DNA of 34,046 bases from Candidatus Nanopelagicales bacterium. Its GTDB lineage: Bacteria > Actinomycetota > Actinomycetes > S36-B12 > CAIYMF01. The notes beneath the pieces were generated by a model. It saw only the letters and a list, made by a program, of their open reading frames with translations, was not told where the DNA came from and made no database searches. The number at the start of each line of letters is the position of its first letter. Positions within the stretch are counted from its first letter, which is position 1. Of this stretch, positions 19,398-27,961 are shown piece by piece. The stretch covers positions 1-34,046 of the forward strand of contig JALOLK010000044.1 of assembly GCA_025456015.1 (NCBI GenBank), given 5' to 3'. The position numbers and the translations under genes were made by a program.

Positions 19398-19913
19398 ATG
19401 AGCGAGCAGTTGCCCTTCCGCGTGCCCGACGAGCCGGCGGGCGACATGGCCGACCAGGCGTTCCGGCTGCAGATGGCCCAGGAGCAGGCCGCGATCCAGG
19501 CGGCCCTCGCCGGCGACGTCAGGGGCACCGACGCCTACGACGACCGCCCCGCGACCATCGAGCCACTCGAGGGCCCCGACGTGCTCGACGGCGATGGCGT
19601 GGACGGCAGCGACGACCCCCTGCATGGCGGTGGCATGCCGATCACGGACCCGGGACAGGCCACGCTGCAGGACCCCCGGGACGGCTCGCTGGACCCGGAG
19701 CTGTCCATGACCGGGCTGGCCGAGGACGGCGCCGCGATCGCCATCGAGGAGGGCGGCACCATCGAGGCCGAGGACGCGCGCACCTCGGGCCACGACCCCG
19801 ACGACCCGCAGGACCCGGACGGCTACGGCGTGCCGCCTGCGCCGGACGGCGGCAGCGCCGCCGTCGACCAGGCCGAGCTGCGCGACCCCGTCGACGACAC
19901 GGCCACGGGCTGA
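19398..19913 (+). CDS. Acidic, Asp/Pro/Gly-rich protein of unknown function
   Basis: 171 residues, no recognised family. The product is strongly acidic and probably disordered: DPGQATLQDPRDGSLDPEL, EDARTSGHDPDDPQDPDGYG and similar pieces; no signal peptide or membrane segment. Residues 10-45 are the only likely helical part (ADQAFRLQMAQEQAAIQAAL). ATG at 19398 is preceded by GAGAGG. Coding is supported by strong GC third-position use and by its stop 13 bases before the converging epimerase gene ends. Confidence 0.7.
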   Translation: MSEQLPFRVPDEPAGDMADQAFRLQMAQEQAAIQAALAGDVRGTDAYDDRPATIEPLEGPDVLDGDGVDGSDDPLHGGGMPITDPGQATLQDPRDGSLDPELSMTGLAEDGAAIAIEEGGTIEAEDARTSGHDPDDPQDPDGYGVPPAPDGGSAAVDQAELRDPVDDTATG

Positions 19914-19926
19914 CCCCGCGCGAGGG

Positions 19927-20916
19927 CTACCGCGACCCGCCCGGCCCGTCGCGCAACCCCTGCTCGTCGAGCCACGCCGCGACCCGGCGCATCCCCTCGT
20001 CGAGATCCACGGCGGGCTCGTAGCCGAGCACCGCACGCGCCCGCTCGATGGAGTAGGTGCCCCGGCGCAGCAGCATCGCGACGCTGGCCGCGCCGAGCTC
20101 GCTGTCCCGACCCGCGGCCCGTGTGAGGGCGCCGGCGGCCAGGGCCAGCGGCCGGGCCACCGCCGTGGGCAGCAGCGTCACCTGCCCGTCGACGAGGGCG
20201 GCGAGCCGGCCGAAGTACGCCGCGCACGTCACCCCCACACCGTCGGTGATGGTGAGCACCTCGCCGCGCGCCGCCGGCTCGGCCAGGGCGAGCAGGATGG
20301 CGTCCACGAGGTTGTCGACGTAGCAGGGCGAGAAGATGCCCCGGCCGCGGTCGGGCAGCAGGGCCTGGCGGCGGCGGATCAGCTCGATCGGGATGAGCAC
20401 CCACGGCCGCGATCCCGGCCCGTACACGTCCCCGGGACGCAGCACGGTCACCTGGATGCGGCCCGCGGCGTGGGCGGCCAGCACGACCGCTTCGGCGTTG
20501 ACCTTCGTGTCGGCGTAGCTCGCGCCGGTGAGGCGCGGCGGGTGCCGCTCGGTGACGCCGTCCGGGAAGTCCTGGCCGAAGGCGGCGATCGAGGACAGGT
20601 GCACGACGTGCGGGACCCCGGCCGCGGCCGCGGCCTCGAGCACCCGCGCGGTGCCCAGGACGTTGACGGTCCACGCGCGGTCCAGCGGGGCGACGTTGGA
20701 GACCAGCGCGGCGGTGTGCACGAGCGCGTCGGCGCCCTCCAGCAGCCCGGCCCAGCCGGCCGGCTCGGTGACGGTGCCGGCGACGACGCCGCGGGCGGGG
20801 TCCGCGGTCAGGTCGACGCCCCGGACCGTGACCCCCTCGCGCGCCAGCCGGTCGTGCAGGTGCCGGCCGATGAAGCCCAGGGCCCCCGTGATGACGACGG
20901 TCGCAGGCAGCGGCAT
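19927..20916 (-). CDS. NAD(P)-dependent epimerase/dehydratase (extended SDR)
   Basis: 329 residues. Rossmann motif GALGFIG at 11-17, HLSSIAAFG, and the catalytic Y134/K138 of YADTK, with the upstream Ser in HLSS; followed by LRPGDVYGPG as in extended SDRs. FSPCYVDNLVDAILLAL matches the usual YVDD/VDNV region. Similar to 3-beta-hydroxysteroid dehydrogenase/NAD-sugar epimerase proteins; the substrate (nucleotide sugar, sterol or other) cannot be decided. ATG at 20916, no strong ribosome binding site. Divergent from recC. Confidence 0.88.
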   Translation of the reverse strand: MPLPATVVITGALGFIGRHLHDRLAREGVTVRGVDLTADPARGVVAGTVTEPAGWAGLLEGADALVHTAALVSNVAPLDRAWTVNVLGTARVLEAAAAAGVPHVVHLSSIAAFGQDFPDGVTERHPPRLTGASYADTKVNAEAVVLAAHAAGRIQVTVLRPGDVYGPGSRPWVLIPIELIRRRQALLPDRGRGIFSPCYVDNLVDAILLALAEPAARGEVLTITDGVGVTCAAYFGRLAALVDGQVTLLPTAVARPLALAAGALTRAAGRDSELGAASVAMLLRRGTYSIERARAVLGYEPAVDLDEGMRRVAAWLDEQGLRDGPGGSR

Positions 20917-21047
20917 GGCCGCACGGTAGTGATCGGGGCCAACGTCGTCACGGCATTGGGGCCCAGAGGCAGACAACCCCATGCGCCGGCGGGCCTGGGG
21001 CAGGCACACCCATCGGCCAACCCCTCGCAAGTTCTCCCGCCGCGCGG

Positions 21048-21075
21048 ATCCTCTCCCGTCCTGACGGGAGAGGAT
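21048..21075. promoter_or_regulatory. 28-bp perfect inverted repeat midway between epimerase gene and recC
   Basis: ATCCTCTCCCGTC-CT-GACGGGAGAGGAT: 13-bp arms without mismatch around a 2-bp centre. GACGGGAG recurs at 21082-21089. It lies about 130 bp from both divergent start codons. The rest of 20917-21203 shows only a GC-rich run (21095-21160) and no gene. Could be a shared operator; it is not at the end of any gene, so a terminator is unlikely. Confidence 0.6.
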
Positions 21076-21203
21076 GAGCCGGACGGGAGCATCTGAGCGA
21101 GAAGGCGCGCGCGGCGGCCGAAGCGGCGCGCGCGGCGCGCGGGCGCGGGAACTGGTCGGGGTGGCGCGCGAACCGTGCCCGATCAGGCCAGACTGGCGGC
21201 CAA

Positions 21204-24200
21204 ATGGCTGGGGAGCGGATCGGGCTGCACGTCCATCGCAGCGAGCGCACCGACACGCTCCTGGCGGGGCTGGCCGAGGTCCTGCGCGCCACGCCCCCGG
21301 ATCCGTTCGCCCCGGACCTCGTCGCGGTGCCCACCCCGGGCATCGAGCGGTTCATCAGCCAGGGCCTGGGCGCGCACCTGGGCACCTCGCCGGGCCGGGC
21401 CGACGGGGTCTGCGCGAACGTCGCGTTCCCCTCGCCGGCGGCCGTCGTGCACCAGGTGATCGCCCAGGCGACCGGCGTCGACCCCAGGTCGGACCCCTGG
21501 CTGACCCATCGCGTGGTCTGGCCCCTGCTGGCCGTGATCGACCGCGAGGTGGCGCAGCCGTGGTGCGCCCCCCTGGCCCGGCACCTTGGGACCGGGCCGG
21601 GCGTCGAGCCGGCGGATCGCGATCCGGCCCGGCGCGCGGACCGGCGGTTCGCGGTGGCCAGCCGGCTCGCCGCGCTGTTCGCCTCCTACGCCAGCCAGCG
21701 CCCGGCGATGCTGCTCGACTGGCTCGCCGGTGGGGCCACGGACGGGGCCGGCGAGCCCGTGCCGGCCGACCTGGCCTGGCAGCCCGAGCTGTGGCGCCGG
21801 CTCCGGGCCGAGCTCGGCGAGCCCAGCCCCGCCGAGCGCCTGGCGCTGGCCTGCGCCGCGGTCGTCGCGGACCCCTCCTCGGTCGACCTGCCCGATCGCC
21901 TCGCCGTGTTCGGGCCCACCAGGCTGCCGGCCGACCACCTGCAGGTGCTCGCGGCGCTGGCCAGCGGCCGCGAGGTGCACCTGTGGCTGGCCGACGCCTC
22001 ACCGACCGCGTGGGCGGCCGGTGCCGACGGCCCAGCCGGTGCGCTGCGGCGCCGCCGGGACGCCTCCGGCCGGTCGGTGCGGCACCCGCTCGCCCGATCG
22101 CTGGGGCGCGACGCCCGCGAGCTGCGACTGCGCCTGGCCGCACTGCCGGCCGCCGGGACGCCGGTGGTCGACGAGCACCTGCCGAGCCCACTGCCCGACG
22201 GCACCCTGCTGGGCCTGCTGCAGCGGCAGCTGCGCGACGACGTCGACCCGTGGGCGCCGGGCGCGGGGGCGGTCGCGCTGGCCGCTGATGATCGCTCCGT
22301 GCAGGTGCACGCCTGCCACGGGCAGGCCCGCCAGGCCGAGGTGGTGCGCGAGGTCGTCCTGGGCCTGCTGCAGGCCGATCCGAGCCTCGAGCCCCGCGAC
22401 ATCCTCGTCATGTGCCCCGACCTGGACCAGTTCGCGCCCCTGCTGTCGGCGGCCTTCAGCGAGCCCGCCGACGCCGAGCGCCAAGGCGCCGGTCGGCACG
22501 GCCCGACCGGTCCCCTGCGGGTGCGGATCGCCGACCGGACCCCCGAGCAGGCCAACGAGGTGCTCGCCGCCCTCGACGCCCTGCTCGGGATGCTCGCCGG
22601 GCGGGTCGAGCTCTCCGCGGTGCTCGACCTCGCCGGCCGCCCGCCGGTGCGCGCGCGGCTCGGCCTCGACGACGACGCGCTGGCCCGCCTCGAGGCCCTG
22701 GCCGTCCGCGCCGGCATCCGGTGGGGCCTGGACGACGCCACCCGGGCGCAGTACCAGGTGGGCACCACCACCGGGACGTGGGCGTGGGGCCTGGACCGGC
22801 TGCTGCTCGGCGCGGCGATGTCGGAGGAGGGGCTGCCGCTGCTCGGCGCGGTGCTGCCCGTGGACGACGTCCAGGGCGCGGACGTGGCCCTGCTCGGCAC
22901 CCTGGCCGAGCTGGTCACCACGCTGGTGGACCTGCGCGACGCGACGGCCGGCTCGCACCCCCTGGCCACCTGGATCACGCGGCTCACCACGGCGGTGACC
23001 GACCTCATGGACGCCCGCGGGCCGGACGCGTGGCAGGTGCCCAACGCGCTGGCCGCGATCCAGGCGCTCGGCGACCACGCGGGTGGGCGCGCCACGGATG
23101 TGCTGCTGGGCCTGGCCGACGTGCGCTGGCTGCTCGCCGACGTGCTCGCGGGGCGCCCGACGCGCACGAACTTCCGCTCCGGCGGGCTCACGGTCTGCGG
23201 CCTGGCGCCGATGCGCTCGGTGCCCCATCGCGTGGTCTGCCTGGTCGGGATGGACGACGGGGCGTTCCCCCGCGCCGTGGTGCCGGTGGGCGACGACGTG
23301 CTGGCGCGCGACCCGCTGGTGGGCGAGCGCGACCGGCGCAGCGAGGACCGCCAGCTGCTCCTCGACGCGCTCATGGCCGCCACGGAGCACCTGGTCATCA
23401 CGTACACCGGCGCGGACGACCGCACGAACGAGCCGCGCCCACCGTGCGTGCCGCTCGGCGAGCTGCTCGACACCCTCGACGCGATGGCGGTGACGACGGC
23501 CGGCGCGCCGGCCCACAGCCACGTGCGCACCACCCACCCCCTGCAGCCCTTCGACGCCCGCAACTTCACGCCCGGTGCCCTCGGCGATCCCGGCCCGTTC
23601 AGCCACGACCGGTCCGCCCTGGACGCGGCGCGGACCGCCGCCGGCCCGCGCCAGCCGGTCGGGCCGTTCCTGGCCGGTGACCTGCCGGCCCCGCCCGCCG
23701 CGCCGCTCACCCTGGCCGACCTGCGCGCGTTCCTGGCCTCACCGCCCGCGGCGTTCCTGCGCACCCGGGTGGGGATCTCGCTGCGCGGCGAGGACGACCC
23801 GCCGCCCGAACGGCTCCCGCTGGAGCTCGACGGCCTCGAGCGGTGGGCGATCGGGGCCCGCGCCCTGGACCTGCTGCTGCACGGTGCGCCGACCGCACGC
23901 GTCCGGGACGCCGAGCTGCACCGGGGCGCGCTGCCGCCCGGCGCCCTCGGCTCGGCCGAGCTCGGCCGGATCGGCCAGGAGGTGAGCGCCCTGGCCGACC
24001 AGGTGACCGCCCTGCGCCGGGGCCTGCCCGCACGACCGGTCGACGTCCGGATCGTGCTGCCCGGCGGCACGCTGCTCACGGGGACCGTGCCCGACGTCCA
24101 CGATCGGACCATCGTGCGCGCCACCTACGCGCGGGCCAGGGCGGCCCACGAGCTCGCGCTGTGGCCCGAGCTGCTCGCCGCCGCCGTCGCCGACCCCGGC

Positions 24201-24617
24201 CCCGGCTGGTCCGCCCGGCTGGTGACCCGCGACGGCGGGGTCGCCCTCGTGGCGCCGGACCCCGAGCGCTGCGCGGACCTGCTCGCCGAGCTGGCCCAGC
24301 TGCACCGCGCCGGCATGCGGGCACCCCTGCCGCTGCTGCCCGGATGGAGCCGGCTGTATGCGCAGCGGCGCGCCGAGGGCCGCTCGTCCAGCCAGGCGGT
24401 GCGCGCGGCTCGGGCCGGCGCGTGGAGCCAGCAGTACGGCGCGGAGCGCGACCTGCCCGAGGTCGTCATGGTGTGGGGCACGGTGGACCTCGAGGACCTG
24501 CTGCAGGACCCGCCCGGCCCGCAGGAGCCCTGGTACCCCGGCGAGCCCTCGCGGGTCGGCGCCCTGGCGCGCCGGCTGTGGGAGCCGGTCCTGGCAGCGC
24601 GGGGGTCGACCCGATGA
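21204..24617 (+). CDS. recC: Exodeoxyribonuclease V gamma subunit RecC
   Basis: 1137 residues, close to the E. coli length (about 1120). RecC splits duplex ends and scans for recombination hotspots. It begins MAGERIGLHVHRSERTDTLL as RecC proteins do, then VAVPTPGIERFISQGL, VQVHACHGQARQAEVVREVV, ILVMCPDLDQFAPLL, RIADRT, LTVCGLAPMRSVPHRVVCLVG (read as two parts: LTVCGLAPMRSVPH, RVVCLVGMDDGAFPR), EDRQLLLDALMAA and LVITYTGADDRTNE. The helicase motifs are degenerate, as expected. First of three genes; its stop overlaps the recB start (ATGA). No good ribosome binding site precedes ATG 21204. Confidence 0.95.
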   Translation: MAGERIGLHVHRSERTDTLLAGLAEVLRATPPDPFAPDLVAVPTPGIERFISQGLGAHLGTSPGRADGVCANVAFPSPAAVVHQVIAQATGVDPRSDPWLTHRVVWPLLAVIDREVAQPWCAPLARHLGTGPGVEPADRDPARRADRRFAVASRLAALFASYASQRPAMLLDWLAGGATDGAGEPVPADLAWQPELWRRLRAELGEPSPAERLALACAAVVADPSSVDLPDRLAVFGPTRLPADHLQVLAALASGREVHLWLADASPTAWAAGADGPAGALRRRRDASGRSVRHPLARSLGRDARELRLRLAALPAAGTPVVDEHLPSPLPDGTLLGLLQRQLRDDVDPWAPGAGAVALAADDRSVQVHACHGQARQAEVVREVVLGLLQADPSLEPRDILVMCPDLDQFAPLLSAAFSEPADAERQGAGRHGPTGPLRVRIADRTPEQANEVLAALDALLGMLAGRVELSAVLDLAGRPPVRARLGLDDDALARLEALAVRAGIRWGLDDATRAQYQVGTTTGTWAWGLDRLLLGAAMSEEGLPLLGAVLPVDDVQGADVALLGTLAELVTTLVDLRDATAGSHPLATWITRLTTAVTDLMDARGPDAWQVPNALAAIQALGDHAGGRATDVLLGLADVRWLLADVLAGRPTRTNFRSGGLTVCGLAPMRSVPHRVVCLVGMDDGAFPRAVVPVGDDVLARDPLVGERDRRSEDRQLLLDALMAATEHLVITYTGADDRTNEPRPPCVPLGELLDTLDAMAVTTAGAPAHSHVRTTHPLQPFDARNFTPGALGDPGPFSHDRSALDAARTAAGPRQPVGPFLAGDLPAPPAAPLTLADLRAFLASPPAAFLRTRVGISLRGEDDPPPERLPLELDGLERWAIGARALDLLLHGAPTARVRDAELHRGALPPGALGSAELGRIGQEVSALADQVTALRRGLPARPVDVRIVLPGGTLLTGTVPDVHDRTIVRATYARARAAHELALWPELLAAAVADPGPGWSARLVTRDGGVALVAPDPERCADLLAELAQLHRAGMRAPLPLLPGWSRLYAQRRAEGRSSSQAVRAARAGAWSQQYGAERDLPEVVMVWGTVDLEDLLQDPPGPQEPWYPGEPSRVGALARRLWEPVLAARGSTR

Positions 24618-27600
24618 CCGTGCCCACCCCGCCCGCCCCCGAGCGCTTCGACCTGCTCGGCCCGCTGCCGACCGGCACCACGCTGCTCGAGGCCAGCGCC
24701 GGCACCGGCAAGACGTTCACGATCGCCGCGCTGGCCACGCGCTGCATCGCCGAGGGTGCGGCCACCATCGACCAGCTGCTCATGATCACGTTCGGGCGCA
24801 GCGCGACGCGGGAGCTGCGCGAGCGGGTCCGCGAGGCCCTCACCCGCGCCCGTGACGCCCTGCGCGACCCCGCGACCGCCGGCGCCAGCCAGGATCCGGT
24901 CGTGCGCCACCTGGCCGCCCTGCCCGCCGAGCAGCGCGCGGCGGCGCTGGCGCGCCTGGCCCGGGCGACCGCTGACTTCGACGCCGGCACGATCGCCACG
25001 ACCCACCAGTTCTGCATGCACGCGCTGACCGGCCTGGGCCTGGCCGCCGACCTCGACCCCGGCGAGACGTTCCTGGAGGACGTCTCCGACGTGGTCGACG
25101 AGGTCCTCGACGACCTCTACCTGCGCAAGTACGCCCCGCGCGAGCAGGCCGACCGGATGCCGCTGACCGACGCGCGCGCGATCGCGCGGACCGCGGTCGG
25201 GGATCCGCAGGCGCACCTCGATGCCGGCCCGGTGGGCCCCGGGTCCGTGCACGAGACCCGCCTGCGGCTGGCCGAGGCGGTCCGCCACGAGGTGCTGGCC
25301 CGGCGCCGGCGGCGCCGGCTGGTGACCTTCGACGACCTGGTCCTGCGCCTCGAGGCGGCCCTGCTCGATCCGGCGACCGGCCCGCTGGCGTGCCGACGGC
25401 TGCGCGAGCAGTACCAGGTGGTGCTCGTCGACGAGTTCCAGGACACCGACCCCGCGCAGTGGACGATCCTGCGCGAGGCGTTCCACGGCCACCGCACGCT
25501 CATCCTCATCGGCGACCCCAAGCAGGCCATCTACGCCTTCCGCGGCGCCGACGTGTTCAGCTACCTGGCCGCGGCCGAGCACGCCGACGTGCACGCGACG
25601 CTGCCGACGAACCACCGCAGCGACGCGCCCGTCGTGCACGGCGTCGCCGAGCTCCTCGGCGGGCTGCAGCTCGGCGATCCACGGATCGTCGTGCACCCGG
25701 TCGAGCCCGCCCACGCCACCGCCCGGCTGGTCGGGCTGCCCACCGCCGCCCGGGTGCGGCTGCGCACCTGGCACCCGGCCGACGGCGAGCTGGCCCCGGT
25801 CGCCGTGCCCCGCGCGGCCGTGGCCGCCGACGTGGCCGCCGACATCGTGGACACCCTGGCCGGGCCGGGTCGCCTGCAGGAGCCGGACGGCACCCAGCGC
25901 CCGGTGGCGCCGCGCGACATCGCCGTGCTCGTGGCCACGCACACGCAGGGGGCGATGGTCCGCGACGCGCTGGCGGCCGCCGGGGTGCCGGTGGTCATCG
26001 GCTCGGCCAGCAGCGTGTTCGCCACCCCCGCGGCCCAGCAGTGGCTCACCCTGCTGCGGGCGATGGACCAGCCACGCTCGCGGGCCCTGCGCGCCGCCGC
26101 CCTGACCGACTTCTGCGGCCACACGCCGGCCGAGCTCGCGCTCGAGGGCGAGCGGGTGGACCAGCAGGTCGGCCTGCAGCTGCGGACGTGGGGGCGGATG
26201 CTCGAGGGGGCCAGCGTGGCGGCCGTCGTCGCCGCGATGCTGCGCGACGGCGCGCTGGCCTCCCGCGTGCTGTCACGGCCCGGGGGCGAGCGCCACCTCA
26301 CCGACCTGCGGCACGTCGCGGGCGTGCTGCACGCCGAGCAGCGACGCTCGCGGCTGCGGCTCGTGGGACTGCTCGACTGGCTGGCCGAGCGGGTGCGCCG
26401 GGCCGGGGAGTCCGACCGCGAGCCCACCCTCGAGCTGACCCGGCGGCTGGAGACCGACGCCCAGGCGGTGCAGGTGCTCACCGTGCACACGAGCAAGGGC
26501 CTGGAGTTCCCGATCGCCTACGTGCCCTTCGGGTGGGACCGCTACGACCGGGAGCCCGAGCTCGTCCGCTGTCACGACGCCGCCGGGCGGCGCGTGCTGG
26601 ACGTCCGCGGGAAGGGGGCGAGCGGCCGCGATGCGCTGCTCGCCGCGCACCGCCAGGAGGAGGCCGGCGAGACCCTGCGGCTGCTCTACGTCGCGATGAC
26701 CCGGGCCAGCCGCCAGCTCGTCGTGCACTGGGCCTCGTCGAAGCGCAGCACCGGCACCGCGCCGCTGCACCGGGTGCTGTCGGCGCGCGCCGCCGGGCAG
26801 GCCGTGCCGGAGCCCGGCTACCCGGTCGGGGCACCCCCGGTCGCCGGCGTGGCCGACTCGACGTGGGTCCTCGTCGAGGAGGTCCCGCAGCAGCCCTCGG
26901 TGCGCCGGTGGGCCCCGCCGCCCGCAGCACCGCCCGCGCTGGCCGTGGCCCCCTTCACCCGCGCCGTCGACGTGACGTGGCGGCGGACGTCCTACACCGG
27001 CCTGACCGCCGGGCTGCACCGCCCCGAGGCCGCCCCGGCCGGGTTCCGCGACGACGAGCCGGAGCCGGTCGAGGCCGACGCCGGGCCAGCGGCGGCCGTC
27101 CCCGACGCGCCGCCGGGCGACGTCCCGACCCTGGTGTCGCCGTTCGCCGACCTGCCGGCGGGGGCCGCGTTCGGCACGCTCGTGCACGCCGTCCTTGAGG
27201 CCCTGGACCCCACCGCGGCGGACCTGCCGGCGGCGCTGGCCGAGCAGGCCCGCCTCGCGCTGGCCGCCCATCCGCTGCCCGACCTCGACGCCGCGACCCT
27301 GGCCAGCGCGCTCGCGCCCGTGCTGCACACGCCGCTGGGTCCGCTGGCGGGCGGCCTGACCCTGGCCGGCATCCCCCCGCGCGACCGGCTCGCGGAGCTG
27401 GACTTCGAGCTGCCCATGGGGGCCGGGGGTGTGGCGGGGACCCTGGCCCACCTCGCCGCGCTGCTGCGCCAGCACCTGCCCGCCGACGACCCGCTGGCCG
27501 GGTACGCCGACCGGCTGGAGGCCGACGGCCTCGGCGGGGCGACCCTGCGCGGCTCGCTGGCCGGCAGCATCGACGCCGTGCTGCGGGTGCCCGGGACCGC

Positions 27601-27961
27601 GGGCCCGGCCTTCCTGGTCGTGGACTACAAGACCAACCTGCTGCGCGACCCCGCGGCGCCCGGGCTGGAGCGGCTGGCCTGGGGGTACCGGCCGGCGGTG
27701 CTGCCCGCCGCGATGATGGCGGCGCACTACCCCCTGCAGGCGCTGCTCTACTGCGCCGCGCTGCACCGCTACCTGCGCTGGCGCCTGCCCGGCTACGACC
27801 CGGCGACGCACCTGGCCGGCGTGCGCTACCTGTTCGTGCGCGGGATGGCCGGGCCCGACACCCCGCAGCAGGCGGGCGTGCCGTGCGGCGTGTTCGCCTG
27901 GCACCCGCCGGCCGCGCTCGTGGTCGCGGCCTGCGAGCTGCTCGACGGGCATCGGCCATGA
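24614..27961 (+). CDS. recB: Exodeoxyribonuclease V beta subunit RecB
   Basis: 1115 residues. UvrD-like superfamily 1 helicase plus nuclease. Walker A ASAGTGKT at 27-34, MITFGRSATRELRERVR, VDEFQDTDPAQW near 270-281, GDPKQAIYAFRGAD, VQVLTVHTSKGLEFPIAY and LRLLYVAMTRAS (helicase motif VI). The C-terminal nuclease domain starts near 850 with FGTLVHAVLEALD and has the catalytic LVVDYKTN near 1000-1008. Acts with RecC and RecD on double-strand ends. Start ATG overlaps the recC stop, and its own stop overlaps the recD start, so the three subunits are translationally coupled. Confidence 0.97.
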   Translation: MTVPTPPAPERFDLLGPLPTGTTLLEASAGTGKTFTIAALATRCIAEGAATIDQLLMITFGRSATRELRERVREALTRARDALRDPATAGASQDPVVRHLAALPAEQRAAALARLARATADFDAGTIATTHQFCMHALTGLGLAADLDPGETFLEDVSDVVDEVLDDLYLRKYAPREQADRMPLTDARAIARTAVGDPQAHLDAGPVGPGSVHETRLRLAEAVRHEVLARRRRRRLVTFDDLVLRLEAALLDPATGPLACRRLREQYQVVLVDEFQDTDPAQWTILREAFHGHRTLILIGDPKQAIYAFRGADVFSYLAAAEHADVHATLPTNHRSDAPVVHGVAELLGGLQLGDPRIVVHPVEPAHATARLVGLPTAARVRLRTWHPADGELAPVAVPRAAVAADVAADIVDTLAGPGRLQEPDGTQRPVAPRDIAVLVATHTQGAMVRDALAAAGVPVVIGSASSVFATPAAQQWLTLLRAMDQPRSRALRAAALTDFCGHTPAELALEGERVDQQVGLQLRTWGRMLEGASVAAVVAAMLRDGALASRVLSRPGGERHLTDLRHVAGVLHAEQRRSRLRLVGLLDWLAERVRRAGESDREPTLELTRRLETDAQAVQVLTVHTSKGLEFPIAYVPFGWDRYDREPELVRCHDAAGRRVLDVRGKGASGRDALLAAHRQEEAGETLRLLYVAMTRASRQLVVHWASSKRSTGTAPLHRVLSARAAGQAVPEPGYPVGAPPVAGVADSTWVLVEEVPQQPSVRRWAPPPAAPPALAVAPFTRAVDVTWRRTSYTGLTAGLHRPEAAPAGFRDDEPEPVEADAGPAAAVPDAPPGDVPTLVSPFADLPAGAAFGTLVHAVLEALDPTAADLPAALAEQARLALAAHPLPDLDAATLASALAPVLHTPLGPLAGGLTLAGIPPRDRLAELDFELPMGAGGVAGTLAHLAALLRQHLPADDPLAGYADRLEADGLGGATLRGSLAGSIDAVLRVPGTAGPAFLVVDYKTNLLRDPAAPGLERLAWGYRPAVLPAAMMAAHYPLQALLYCAALHRYLRWRLPGYDPATHLAGVRYLFVRGMAGPDTPQQAGVPCGVFAWHPPAALVVAACELLDGHRP

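Noticed and set aside
21095..21160. GC-rich repeat-like run before recC
   Set aside because: Alternating GC/CG low complexity without a fixed unit; no array or structured repeat.
24125..26122. Long minus-strand frames opposite recB
   Set aside because: Antisense shadow; recB motifs occupy the other strand throughout.
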